Source of the DNA: Mycobacterium sp.
GTDB lineage: Bacteria; Actinomycetota; Actinomycetes; Mycobacteriales; Mycobacteriaceae
Length of the DNA: 7,967 bases
Direction of reading: 5' to 3'
NCBI GenBank assembly: GCA_018882545.1
Contig: VERS01000073.1
Coordinates: 1-7,967, forward strand
The notes beneath the pieces were generated by a model. The model saw only the letters and a list, made by a program, of their open reading frames with translations. It was not told the origin of the DNA and searched no databases. Made by a program: the position numbers and the translations under genes. Shown here in pieces: positions 1 through 6,473 of the stretch (its first letter is position 1; the number at the start of each line of letters is the position of its first letter).

Positions 1-320
1 GGCTTGACTGCGACCCACGCGGCCGCTGCGGCCGCCCCGGCAGCCATGGCAGCGATCAGGGCGCGACCCTTGGCGGCGCTGGTGGGCTGCCGACGGTGCT
101 TGGGAGTCCGGGGCAAAACGTCGGTGACTTCGGTGCTGTTGAACATCGGCCGCTCGAACCGACTGCGGTCGGCGGCGTAGCGGGCCGGCACCTCGAGCAG
201 CGGCGTCAGGTCCTCGACGTCGGACATGTCGGCCACGGCCAGCGGCCGGACCGGCGCCGACGGTGGCGCGGGTACCCGCGGGCGGGTAGGCGTAGACGGT
301 GCCGTCCTGAGCTGAGTCAA
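1..320 (-). CDS. Membrane-anchored protein, N-terminal part (likely M23-type peptidase, Rv0950c-like)
   Basis: This is the first 106 codons of a minus-strand gene that runs off the left edge. I chose the TTG at 320-318 because GAGGA lies 8 nt upstream of it; the frame is closed by an in-frame TAA at 413-411. The visible protein has a Pro/Arg-rich start (residues 8-26), an acidic stretch (31-44, including DVEDL), a basic segment (71-86, including PKHRR) and then one Ala-rich hydrophobic helix at about 87-104. This reads as a short cytosolic domain followed by a signal anchor. The peptidase domain itself would lie outside the window, so the M23 (LytM-like) assignment rests only on position: in M. 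tuberculosis the gene divergent from sucC, Rv0950c, is annotated as an M23-family peptidase. If correct, the main domain acts on peptidoglycan outside the membrane. An alternative TTG at 326 is too close to the GAGGA. Confidence 0.65.
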   Translation of the reverse strand, partial: MTQLRTAPSTPTRPRVPAPPSAPVRPLAVADMSDVEDLTPLLEVPARYAADRSRFERPMFNSTEVTDVLPRTPKHRRQPTSAAKGRALIAAMAAGAAAAAAWVAVK

Positions 321-371
321 AACCAAAGTCCTCGTGTCCGTGACCAAAGCGTTATCTAGACCGGGAGAACG

Positions 372-385
372 GTAACCAAAGTCAC
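372..385. promoter_or_regulatory. GTAAC-N4-GTCAC block, possible MtrA-type site
   Basis: GTAAC (372-376) and GTCAC (381-385) are spaced so that the two GTNAC units repeat every 9 bp. MtrA, the mycobacterial response regulator of cell-wall hydrolase and division genes, is described as binding pairs of GTCAC-like 9-mers. The block is 52 bp upstream of the start of the minus-strand membrane protein gene, which would be a fitting target if that gene is a peptidoglycan peptidase. The assignment is an inference from the motif only. Confidence 0.3.
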
Positions 386-423
386 GGTGAAGTCGCAACC
401 TATGCGCAAATTACCCCCGAGAA

Positions 424-439
424 TGTGACCTGCGTCACC
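424..439. promoter_or_regulatory. CRP-type binding site (TGTGA-N6-TCACC)
   Basis: The 16-bp sequence matches the cAMP receptor protein consensus TGTGA-N6-TCACA at nine of ten specified positions; only the last base differs. It lies 130 bp before the sucC ATG and about 104 bp from the start of the divergent gene. Mycobacterial CRP (Rv3676 family) uses this consensus, and I recall that the M. tuberculosis Rv0950c-sucC intergenic region was listed among predicted CRP targets; I could not check this. The same bases also form GTGAC-N4-GTCAC (425-438), so another regulator cannot be excluded. Confidence 0.5.
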
Positions 440-500
440 TCAACCCGTGCTGCGACCGGGGGTGTTGAGGCCGGCACTGTAACGCCCTGCCGCCTGCAGA

Positions 501-506
501 TACAGT
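501..506 (+). promoter_or_regulatory. Candidate -10 element for sucC (TACAGT)
   Basis: TACAGT fits the mycobacterial SigA -10 pattern TANNNT. It lies 63 bp before the sucC ATG, which would give a 5' leader of about 55 nt. No good -35 is visible at the proper distance (TGTAAC at 479-484 is the nearest), which is common in mycobacteria but keeps confidence low. Confidence 0.25.
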
Positions 507-569
507 TCCCGGAGCGACAGACCCGACTGCGAACCCAGCAGGCCCTAGTAGAGAGTCGGTACCGCACCC

Positions 570-1748
570 ATGGACCTTTTCGAGTACCAGGCGAAGGAGC
601 TCTTCGCCAAGCACGGAGTTCCGACGACACCGGGCCGGGTCACCACCTCTGCAGCGGACGCCCAAGCCATCGCCACCGAGATCGGCCGGCCGGTGATGGT
701 GAAGGCCCAGGTCAAGACCGGTGGTCGCGGTAAGGCCGGAGGGGTCAAGTTCGCCGCGACACCAGACGATGCCTACACCCACGCCACGAACATCCTGGGG
801 CTGGACATCAAGGGACACATTGTGAAGAAGCTGTTGGTCTCAGAGGCCAGCGACATTGCCGAGGAGTACTACCTGTCCTTTCTGCTGGACCGGGCCAACC
901 GCACCTATCTGGCGATGTGTTCGGTCGAAGGTGGGATGGATATCGAAGAGGTGGCCGCCACCAAGCCCGACCGGCTGGCCAAGGTGCCGGTGGACGCCAC
1001 CAAGGGGGTCGACGTCGCGTTCGCCCGCGAGATCGCCGAACAGGGTCACCTGCCCGCCGAGGTCCTCGATGCCGCGGCCGTCACCATCGCCAAACTCTGG
1101 GAGGTTTTCGTCTCCGAGGACGCCACCCTGGTCGAGGTCAACCCGCTGGTGCGGACCCCCGATGGCCAGATCCTGGCGCTGGACGGCAAAGTCACCCTGG
1201 ACGGCAACGCCGACTTCCGCCACCCCGACCATGTGCAGTTCGAGGACCAGTCGGCGACCGACCCGCTGGAGCTGAAGGCCAAGCAGCATGACCTCAATTA
1301 CGTCAAGCTCGACGGTGAGGTCGGTGTGATCGGCAACGGGGCCGGGCTGGTGATGTCGACGCTGGACGTGGTGGCCTACGCCGGGGAGAAGCACGGCGGG
1401 GTCAAGCCGGCCAACTTCCTCGACATCGGCGGTGGGGCCTCGGCAGAGGTGATGGCCGCCGGCCTGGACGTCATCCTGAGCGATAGCCAGGTCAAGAGTG
1501 TCTTCGTCAATGTCTTCGGCGGTATCACCTCCTGCGACGCGGTCGCCTCCGGAATCGTCCAGGCGCTGCAGATGCTGGGCGGCGGCGCCAACAAACCCCT
1601 GGTGGTCCGTCTCGACGGCAACGCCGTCGAGGAGGGCCGTCGGATCCTCGCCGAGGCCAACCATCCCCTGGTCGTCGTCGCCGACACCATGGACTCCGGG
1701 GCCGACAAAGCTGCCGAGCTGGCCCACGCTGCCGGAAAGGATCTCTGA
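570..1748 (+). CDS. sucC: Succinyl-CoA synthetase (ADP/GDP-forming), beta subunit
   Basis: This subunit binds nucleotide and, with SucD, interconverts succinyl-CoA plus ADP/GDP and Pi with succinate plus CoA and ATP/GTP in the cytosolic TCA cycle. The protein has 392 residues, close to the usual 387-390. The N-terminal ATP-grasp fold starts [12 protein letters not shown] and carries the Gly-rich nucleotide loop [10 protein letters not shown] at 51-60. The metal ligands are present as VEVNPL at 188-193 (N191) and LDGK with D205, with the same 14-residue spacing as N199/D213 of the E. coli enzyme. The C-terminal CoA-ligase-type flavodoxin domain shows GNGAGL (255-260), FLDIGGGA and VFGGITSCD (315-323). 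The ATG at 570 fits the family N-terminus, though only a weak purine-rich site (GAGAG, 551-555) precedes it. sucD follows after 3 nt, so the two are made together in equal amounts. No residue known to me as essential is missing. Confidence 0.97.
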   Translation: MDLFEYQAKELFAKHGVPTTPGRVTTSAADAQAIATEIGRPVMVKAQVKTGGRGKAGGVKFAATPDDAYTHATNILGLDIKGHIVKKLLVSEASDIAEEYYLSFLLDRANRTYLAMCSVEGGMDIEEVAATKPDRLAKVPVDATKGVDVAFAREIAEQGHLPAEVLDAAAVTIAKLWEVFVSEDATLVEVNPLVRTPDGQILALDGKVTLDGNADFRHPDHVQFEDQSATDPLELKAKQHDLNYVKLDGEVGVIGNGAGLVMSTLDVVAYAGEKHGGVKPANFLDIGGGASAEVMAAGLDVILSDSQVKSVFVNVFGGITSCDAVASGIVQALQMLGGGANKPLVVRLDGNAVEEGRRILAEANHPLVVVADTMDSGADKAAELAHAAGKDL

Positions 1749-1751
1749 GCC

Positions 1752-2654
1752 ATGTCGATCTTCCTGAACAAAGACTCCAAGGTCATCGTCCAGGGCATCA
1801 CCGGCGGTGAGGCGACAAAGCACACCGCCCTGATGCTCAAGGCGGGCACTCAGGTGGTCGGCGGCGTCAACGCCCGCAAGGCCGGCACCACGGTCTCGCA
1901 TAAAGACAAGGGCGGCAACGATATCGAACTCCCGGTCTTCGGCTCAGTCGCCGAGGCGATGGAGAAGACCGGCGCTGATGTCTCGATCGCATTCGTACCG
2001 CCGAAGTTCGCCAAGGACGCCATCATCGAAGCCATCGACGCCGAGATTCCACTGCTGGTGGTGATAACCGAAGGCGTCCCGGTGCAGGACACCGCCTACG
2101 CATGGGCTTACAACGTCAACCGCGGCACCAAAACCCGCATCATCGGGCCGAACTGCCCGGGCATCATCACCCCCGACGAAGCGCTGGTCGGCATTACTCC
2201 GGCCACCATCACCGGCAAGGGCCCGATCGGTCTGGTGTCCAAGTCCGGCACCCTGACCTACCAGATGATGTTCGAACTCCGGGATTTGGGCTTCTCCACC
2301 GCGATCGGCATCGGAGGGGACCCGGTGATCGGCACCACCCACATCGACGCCATCGAGGCTTTCGAGAAGGACCCGGAGACCAAGCTGATCGTGATGATCG
2401 GTGAGATCGGCGGAGACGCCGAGGAGCGCGCAGCCGACTACATCAAGGCCAACGTCACCAAGCCGGTGGTCGGCTACGTCGCCGGCTTCACCGCACCCGA
2501 GGGCAAGACCATGGGCCATGCCGGCGCCATCGTGTCGGGATCCTCGGGTACCGCGGCCGCCAAGAAGGAGGCACTGGAAGCTGCCGGAGTCAAGGTGGGC
2601 AAGACCCCATCGGCCACCGCCGAGCTGGCCCGGGGGATTCTGAAGGACCTGTGA
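1752..2654 (+). CDS. sucD: Succinyl-CoA synthetase, alpha subunit
   Basis: The alpha subunit binds CoA and carries the histidine that is phosphorylated during catalysis. The protein has 300 residues, typical for the family. The Rossmann-type CoA-binding domain has [10 protein letters not shown] at 15-24 (CoA phosphate loop). The hinge region has GPNCPGI beginning at residue 132, and the ligase domain has SKSGTLTY at 163-170, the second power-helix region. The active-site histidine is H256 in TMGHAGAIV, followed by the serine-rich phosphate loop SGSSGT. The purine-rich stretch GGAAAGGA, 11 nt before the ATG, lies inside the end of sucC and probably serves as ribosome binding site. The next gene begins inside the sucD stop codon, so sucC, sucD and the thiolase-like gene form one transcriptional unit. 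Nothing unusual is seen in the protein. Confidence 0.97.
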   Translation: MSIFLNKDSKVIVQGITGGEATKHTALMLKAGTQVVGGVNARKAGTTVSHKDKGGNDIELPVFGSVAEAMEKTGADVSIAFVPPKFAKDAIIEAIDAEIPLLVVITEGVPVQDTAYAWAYNVNRGTKTRIIGPNCPGIITPDEALVGITPATITGKGPIGLVSKSGTLTYQMMFELRDLGFSTAIGIGGDPVIGTTHIDAIEAFEKDPETKLIVMIGEIGGDAEERAADYIKANVTKPVVGYVAGFTAPEGKTMGHAGAIVSGSSGTAAAKKEALEAAGVKVGKTPSATAELARGILKDL

Positions 2655-4180
2655 TCCCGGTCGATCCGCGGACACCGGTCCTCGTCGGGGTAGGTCAGTT
2701 CACCGAACGCATCGACGACCCCGACTATCGCGGAATGTCCGCCGTGGAACTCGCCTCAGCGGCCGCCGCGGCGGCACTGGCCGACACCGGAGCACACGCG
2801 GCGGTCGCTCAGGCCGTCGACACGGTGGTGGGGCTGCGGCAGTTCGAGATCTCCGGCACCGGCATGGCCCCGCTGGGGTGTTCGACGAACTATCCGCGGT
2901 CGGTGGCCGGGCGGGTGGGTGCCGCACCGGCCCGGGCGGTCCTGGAACCCATCGGTGGACAGGGTCCGCAGCACGCCGTCACCGAATTCGGGGCGGCGAT
3001 AGCGGCCGGCTTGGCAGACGTGGTGCTGGTGATCGGCTCCGAGAACGGTTCCACGCTGCGCTCTTTCGCCAAGAGTTCGCACAGGCCGGACCACTCCGAG
3101 GTGGTCGAGGGACAACTGGAGGATCGCGGCTACGGCTACCAGGGCCTGTTCAGCGAGTACACCGTGGCGCACGGACTGGTCGGCGCCCCGGCCCAGTACG
3201 GGCTGTTGGAGAACGCCCGGCGGGGCCGGGTGGGGCTCACCGTCACCGACTACCGGCGGGCGATGGCCGAACTCTTCGCGCCGTTCTCCGCGGTCGCGGC
3301 GGCCAACCCGTATGCGGCCTCGCCGGTGCGGCGCACCGTCGCGGAGATCTGCACCGTGAACGCGGGCAACCGGATGATCTGCGATCCTTACCCGCGCCTG
3401 CTGGTGGCACGCGATCAGGTCAACCAGGGTGCGGCGGTGGTGATGACCTCGGTCGGGACTGCTCGACGGCTCGGGCTGCCGCCGGAGCGGTGGGTGTATC
3501 TGCGCGGCCACGCCGATCTGGTCGACCAGCCACTCCTGGACCGGGCGGACCTCAGTTTCAGCTCGATGTCGGTGCTGGCGGTCCGGGAGGCGCTGCGGAC
3601 CGCCGGGGTCGGCCTCGCTGACGTCAGCACCTTCGATCTGTACAGCTGCTTCCCAGTCCCGGTGTTCGCCATCTGCGATGGAACCGGACTGGCCACCGAC
3701 GACCCGCGAGGCTTGACGGTCACCGGCGGCCTGCCGTATTTCGGCGGTCCGGGCAACGGTTACTCGTTGCACGCCATCGCCGAGACGGTGGTCCGAATGC
3801 GCTCTATTCCAGGGGGTTACGGCCTGGTCGGGGCCAACGGCGGCATTATGAGCAAGTACTCGGTAGGGGTGTACTCCACTGAACCGGCCGACTGGGTCAC
3901 CGACCGCAGCGGCCAGTTGTGCGCCGAGCTGGCGGCCCGGCCGGCCACCCCGGTGACCGAGCGGGCCTATGGCCCGGCGAGCATCGAGACCTACACCGTG
4001 CGCTACGACTGGCCGGTGCAGACCGGCATCATCGTCGGGCGACTCGACGCCGACGGCAGTCGCTTCCTGGCGCTCACCGACGAACCCGAACTGGTCGGGC
4101 TGCTCAGCGAGGGTGAGCCATTGGGTGCCCGCATCCGCGTCAGCCACAACGGCACAACGAACCGGGCGGTCTCGGACTAG
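2651..4180 (+). CDS. Thiolase-like protein with C-terminal TLP1-type domain, catalytic residues missing
   Basis: This 509-residue protein has the thiolase fold of COG0183 (often annotated acetyl-CoA acetyltransferase). It opens with [12 protein letters not shown] at 5-16, typical of the SCP2-thiolase-like group. Where thiolases have the nucleophilic Cys in N-R-x-C-x-S-G, it reads [11 protein letters not shown] (100-110), with Gly at the Cys position (G103). The usual G-H-P of the third motif is GGP (365-367), the N-E-A-F motif is replaced by DLYSCFP (329-335), and the C-terminal C-x-G-G-G motif by GANGGIMSK (394-402). Residues from about 430 form an extra domain with [11 protein letters not shown] and [13 protein letters not shown], matching the additional domain of thiolase-like protein 1 described from M. 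smegmatis. It is therefore unlikely to be a classical thiolase and may bind CoA, an acyl-CoA or a partner. The GTG start overlaps the sucD stop (GTGA), with GAAGGA 3 nt upstream, which suggests translational coupling. M. tuberculosis has no gene here, as I recall; relatives such as Rv1867 lie elsewhere. Confidence 0.88.
   Translation: MIPVDPRTPVLVGVGQFTERIDDPDYRGMSAVELASAAAAAALADTGAHAAVAQAVDTVVGLRQFEISGTGMAPLGCSTNYPRSVAGRVGAAPARAVLEPIGGQGPQHAVTEFGAAIAAGLADVVLVIGSENGSTLRSFAKSSHRPDHSEVVEGQLEDRGYGYQGLFSEYTVAHGLVGAPAQYGLLENARRGRVGLTVTDYRRAMAELFAPFSAVAAANPYAASPVRRTVAEICTVNAGNRMICDPYPRLLVARDQVNQGAAVVMTSVGTARRLGLPPERWVYLRGHADLVDQPLLDRADLSFSSMSVLAVREALRTAGVGLADVSTFDLYSCFPVPVFAICDGTGLATDDPRGLTVTGGLPYFGGPGNGYSLHAIAETVVRMRSIPGGYGLVGANGGIMSKYSVGVYSTEPADWVTDRSGQLCAELAARPATPVTERAYGPASIETYTVRYDWPVQTGIIVGRLDADGSRFLALTDEPELVGLLSEGEPLGARIRVSHNGTTNRAVSD
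4177..4180. other. CTAG shared as stop codon by two convergent genes
   Basis: The thiolase-like gene ends with TAG at 4178-4180 on the plus strand, and the oxidoreductase gene ends with TAG read from 4179 to 4177 on the minus strand. The palindromic CTAG therefore closes both frames, and no intergenic DNA remains for a terminator. Each transcript must run into the antisense of the other gene unless termination occurs inside a coding region. Confidence 0.95.
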
Positions 4181-5025
4181 ACCATTGCGCTCAGCTTCCC
4201 GGCCAGCCGCTCGACGTAGCCGCCGACCTCCTCGGCCGACTTGTCCGGCAGGCCGAAGAGCACCTCGGTGACTCCGATCTGCGCCCAGTGCGCCAGCTTT
4301 TCGGCGACCGGCTTGAAGTCCAGCGCGACGATCTGCGGGGCGCCGTCCCGCCCGGCCTCCGCCCAGATCTCCTGCAATCGCCGCACGGGCGCGTCGATAT
4401 CGAAATCGCGCGGGGTGGTGATCCACCCGTCGGCGCTTCGGGCTATCCATTTGAAGTTCTTGTCGGTGCCGGCCGCACCGACCAGAACCGGGACGTGCGG
4501 CTGAATCGGCTTGGGCCAGGCCCAACTCGGCCCGAAGGACACGAATTCACCGGCGTAGGACGCCTCTTCCTGCGTCCACAGGGCGCGCATGGCCTCGAGG
4601 TACTCCCGCAGCATTGTGCGCCGCCGCCCGGGGGGCACATTGTGGTCGGCAAGTTCGTCGGTGTTCCAGCCGAAGCCCACTCCGACGCTGACCCGGCCCC
4701 CCGACAGGTGGTCCAGGGTGGCGATGCTTTTAGCGAGGCTGATCGGGTCGTGTTCGACCGGCAGGCAGACCGCGGTGGCCAGGCGAACCCGGGTGGTGAC
4801 CGCCGCGGCGGTGGCCAGGCTGACCCACGGGTCCAGGGTGCGCAGGTAGCGGTCGTCGGGCAGTGTCTCGTCACCGGTGGTGGGGTGCGCAGCGTCCCGC
4901 CGGACCGGGATGTGGGTGTGTTCGGGGACGTAGAACGTGGTGAAGCCGTGCTCGTCGGCCAGTTTGGCCGCCGCGGCGGGGGTGATGCCGCGGTCACTGG
5001 TGAACAACACAAGGCCATAGTCCAT
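4177..5025 (-). CDS. LLM-class F420-dependent oxidoreductase (Rv0953c-like)
   Basis: The protein belongs to the luciferase-like monooxygenase superfamily, cytosolic TIM-barrel enzymes that in mycobacteria mostly use coenzyme F420; the substrate is unknown. I chose the ATG at 5025, giving 282 residues starting MDYGLVLFTSDRG, the same length and N-terminus as I recall for Rv0953c. The open frame continues upstream to 5265, but that part has no family similarity and contains the operator. Visible family features are FYVPEHTHIP (31-40), TLDPWVSLA (63-71), LPVEHDPISLAKSIATLDHL (88-107), GGRVSVGVGFGW (109-120), GEFVSFGP (159-166) and VPVLVGAAG (178-186). No Shine-Dalgarno precedes the ATG, and a KstR-type palindrome ends 9 bp before it, so the gene is probably leaderless and repressed by KstR. 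It converges on the thiolase-like gene with overlapping stop codons. Whether it truly binds F420 rather than FMN cannot be decided from the sequence. Confidence 0.92.
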   Translation of the reverse strand: MDYGLVLFTSDRGITPAAAAKLADEHGFTTFYVPEHTHIPVRRDAAHPTTGDETLPDDRYLRTLDPWVSLATAAAVTTRVRLATAVCLPVEHDPISLAKSIATLDHLSGGRVSVGVGFGWNTDELADHNVPPGRRRTMLREYLEAMRALWTQEEASYAGEFVSFGPSWAWPKPIQPHVPVLVGAAGTDKNFKWIARSADGWITTPRDFDIDAPVRRLQEIWAEAGRDGAPQIVALDFKPVAEKLAHWAQIGVTEVLFGLPDKSAEEVGGYVERLAGKLSAMV

Positions 5026-5038
5026 GCGCAGAATTAGA
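5026..5038 (-). promoter_or_regulatory. Candidate leaderless promoter -10 of the oxidoreductase gene
   Basis: Reading the minus strand, TAATTC (5036-5031) is followed by five bases and then the ATG. This is close to the TANNNT hexamer (last base differs) at the spacing expected when transcription begins at the A of the ATG. There is no purine-rich ribosome binding site. The hexamer starts inside the right arm of the KstR-type palindrome, so operator and -10 would overlap. Confidence 0.4.
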
Positions 5039-5048
5039 ACGTGTTCTA
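5035..5048. promoter_or_regulatory. KstR-type operator (TAGAAC-GT-GTTCTA)
   Basis: This is a perfect inverted repeat with 6-bp arms and a 2-bp centre. It fits the published KstR motif TnnAACnnGTTnnA at every fixed position. KstR is the TetR-family repressor of cholesterol and sterol catabolism in mycobacteria, released by a sterol-derived CoA thioester. The site ends 9 bp before the ATG of the minus-strand oxidoreductase gene, where binding would block RNA polymerase. I recall Rv0953c being listed in the KstR regulon of M. tuberculosis, but could not verify it here. Confidence 0.8.
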
Positions 5049-5094
5049 GGACCCCCGGCAAGCCCTCCGCGCAGGTGTGCTGATGCCCCGGGTT

Positions 5095-5136
5095 GCCCGA
5101 CCCGCCAGTCTGGACCGCCCGGGAAGCCCGACCCGC
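5095..5136. repeat. Direct repeat GCCCGACCCGC, two copies
   Basis: Identical 11-mers stand at 5095-5105 and 5126-5136, in the 113-bp gap between the permease stop and the oxidoreductase start. On the minus strand the region can form a small hairpin (CGGGT/ACCCG, loop of 6) after the permease stop, but there is no U-rich tail, so I do not call a terminator. Confidence 0.4.
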
Positions 5137-5138
5137 GG

Positions 5139-6473
5139 CTAGCTCTGCATCATCGGGGTCGGCTGCCGGAAGCCGCGGGTGAGGACCAACAGCCAGATCA
5201 CTCCCACCGCCAGCCAACCCAGTCCGACCGCCAGTGTCAGCCCGGACAGGTTCGTCCACAACCACACCGTCAACGCGAAACCGATCAGCGGCAGCACCAG
5301 ATTCCGAATCGCCGCCATGCCACTGCGGTCTTGCTCGTCAAGGAAGTAGTGCTTGACAACTGAGAGATTCACCGCCGAAAACGCCACCAGCGCACCGAAA
5401 CTCACGACAGAAGCCATGGTGTCGAGGTTGATCACCACGGCCAGCAGGGAGACCGCACCGACCAGCAGCACCGCGCGGGCCGGGGTTCGGAACCTGAGCG
5501 ACAGCCGGCCGAAGAACGGCCTGGGCAGAACCCCGTCACGGCCCATCGCATAGAGCACCCGCGCCACCGAGGCCTGCGCGGTGAGCGCGGCCCCCAGCGC
5601 CCCCGGCACGAAGACGGCCGTGAAGAACACCTCGAGGAAACTCCCGCCGGCCGCGCGCATCACGTCCAGTGAGCCGGAGTCGGCATCACCGAACGCATTC
5701 GACGGGAACACCAGTTGCGACACATACGCCAGCACGATGAAGAGCAGGCCGCAGCCAACGGTGGCGATCATGATCGCCCGCGGCACGTCCCGCGTCGGGC
5801 GGGTCGCCTCCTCGGAGAGGGTGGAGACGGCGTCGAATCCCAGAAACGACAGGCACAGCACCGCCGCGCCGGCGAAGACCACCCCGATGCCGGTCGCGGT
5901 GCCGTCACCGCGCAGTGGCGCGGTCAGGCTGACGCCCCCTGTGCCGGCCAGGTGCACCAGCGCCAGCACGACGAAGGTGACGATGAAGAGCACCTGCACG
6001 CCGACGATGAGGACATTGGCCCGGGTCACCGAGACGATCCCGACGACGTTGAGCGCGGTGCCGATCACGACAGCGGCCACGATGAACACCCAGGCGGGAA
6101 TCGCCGGCAGAGCGTCGTGCAGATACAGGCCGATCAGCAGGTAGCCGAGCATCGGCAGGCAGAGGTAGTCCAGCAGTAGCGACCAACCCGTCAGGAATCC
6201 CAGCCGCGCCCCGAAGGTCTTCCCGGTGTAGGCATAGGCCGATCCGGCTACGGGGAAGGCGGCTGCCATCCGTGCGTAGGACAACGCGGTGAACGCCATG
6301 ACGACCAGGGTGACGAGGTAGGCGAGGGTCAGCCGACCGCCGGTGGTTCGGGTGACGATCCCGTAGGTGGTGAAGACCACCAGCGGACCGATGTAGACCA
6401 GTCCGAACAGCACCAGCGACCACAGACCCAAGGCTCGTCGCAGTACCGGGGTCCGGTCCGGGTCGGCATTCAT
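5139..6473 (-). CDS. APC-superfamily permease, putrescine importer (PuuP/PlaP)-like
   Basis: This 444-residue integral membrane protein has about 12 hydrophobic segments, the first at roughly 14-40 and the last at about 411-433. It should import an amine or amino acid by proton symport. Stretches that recall E. coli PuuP are LGLWSLVLFGLVYIGP (15-30), FPVAGSAYAYTGK (73-85), GWSLLLDYLCLPM (96-108), LSFLGFDAVSTLSEE (208-222), QASVARVLYAMGRDG (300-314) and FGALVAFSAVNLSV (359-372). Length is near the 461 of PuuP. The similarity favours putrescine or a related polyamine, but APC specificity cannot be read safely from sequence. The ATG at 6473 is preceded by GGAGG about 12 nt upstream, slightly far but the best available. 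Its neighbours do not belong to a polyamine pathway, and M. tuberculosis lacks the gene at this position as I recall, so it looks like a lineage-specific insertion or a loss elsewhere. Confidence 0.9.
   Translation of the reverse strand: MNADPDRTPVLRRALGLWSLVLFGLVYIGPLVVFTTYGIVTRTTGGRLTLAYLVTLVVMAFTALSYARMAAAFPVAGSAYAYTGKTFGARLGFLTGWSLLLDYLCLPMLGYLLIGLYLHDALPAIPAWVFIVAAVVIGTALNVVGIVSVTRANVLIVGVQVLFIVTFVVLALVHLAGTGGVSLTAPLRGDGTATGIGVVFAGAAVLCLSFLGFDAVSTLSEEATRPTRDVPRAIMIATVGCGLLFIVLAYVSQLVFPSNAFGDADSGSLDVMRAAGGSFLEVFFTAVFVPGALGAALTAQASVARVLYAMGRDGVLPRPFFGRLSLRFRTPARAVLLVGAVSLLAVVINLDTMASVVSFGALVAFSAVNLSVVKHYFLDEQDRSGMAAIRNLVLPLIGFALTVWLWTNLSGLTLAVGLGWLAVGVIWLLVLTRGFRQPTPMMQS

Larger units (their letters stand above)
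321..569. promoter_or_regulatory. Divergent intergenic control region between the membrane protein gene and sucC
   Basis: These 249 bp separate two divergent genes and contain no convincing coding frame. They hold three copies of ACCAAAG (322-328, 343-349, 375-381), two GTNAC-N4-GTNAC blocks (372-385 and 425-438), a TGTGA-N6-TCACC palindrome (424-439) and a TCACGGTGA palindrome (382-390). Possible -10 hexamers of the TANNNT type are TACAGT at 501-506 for sucC and, on the minus strand, TAGGTT at 402-397 or TAATTT at 413-408 for the membrane protein gene. The elements cluster on the side away from sucC. None of the promoters is certain from sequence alone. Confidence 0.6.

Noticed and set aside
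96..359. An 87-codon plus-strand frame at the left edge
   Set aside because: The minus strand here has a better frame with a start, ribosome binding site and membrane helix; the plus-strand product is Arg/Gly-rich and lacks features.
321..413. A c-di-AMP (ydaO-type) riboswitch before the putative peptidase gene, as found for some actinobacterial wall hydrolases
   Set aside because: The leader is short and I do not see the conserved core motifs of that riboswitch.
840..1901. A 353-codon open frame on the minus strand opposite sucC
   Set aside because: It is the complement of a highly conserved gene and has no family features.
2756..4525. A 589-codon open frame on the minus strand opposite the thiolase-like gene
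   Set aside because: Its translation is Arg/Gly/Ala-rich without recognisable motifs and lies opposite a clear protein family. Long antisense frames are expected in GC-rich coding DNA.
5049..5138. An intrinsic terminator after the permease
   Set aside because: Only a 5-bp stem with a 6-nt loop is visible and no U-rich tract follows.
5026..5265. An extended 362-residue start for the oxidoreductase
   Set aside because: The extra 80 residues show no family similarity, overlap the permease 3' end and contain the KstR-type operator; the ATG at 5025 gives the expected N-terminus and length.
5581..6144. A 187-codon plus-strand frame opposite the permease
   Set aside because: It is Thr/Ser/Pro/Arg-rich with no domain signs; a shadow of the permease codons.
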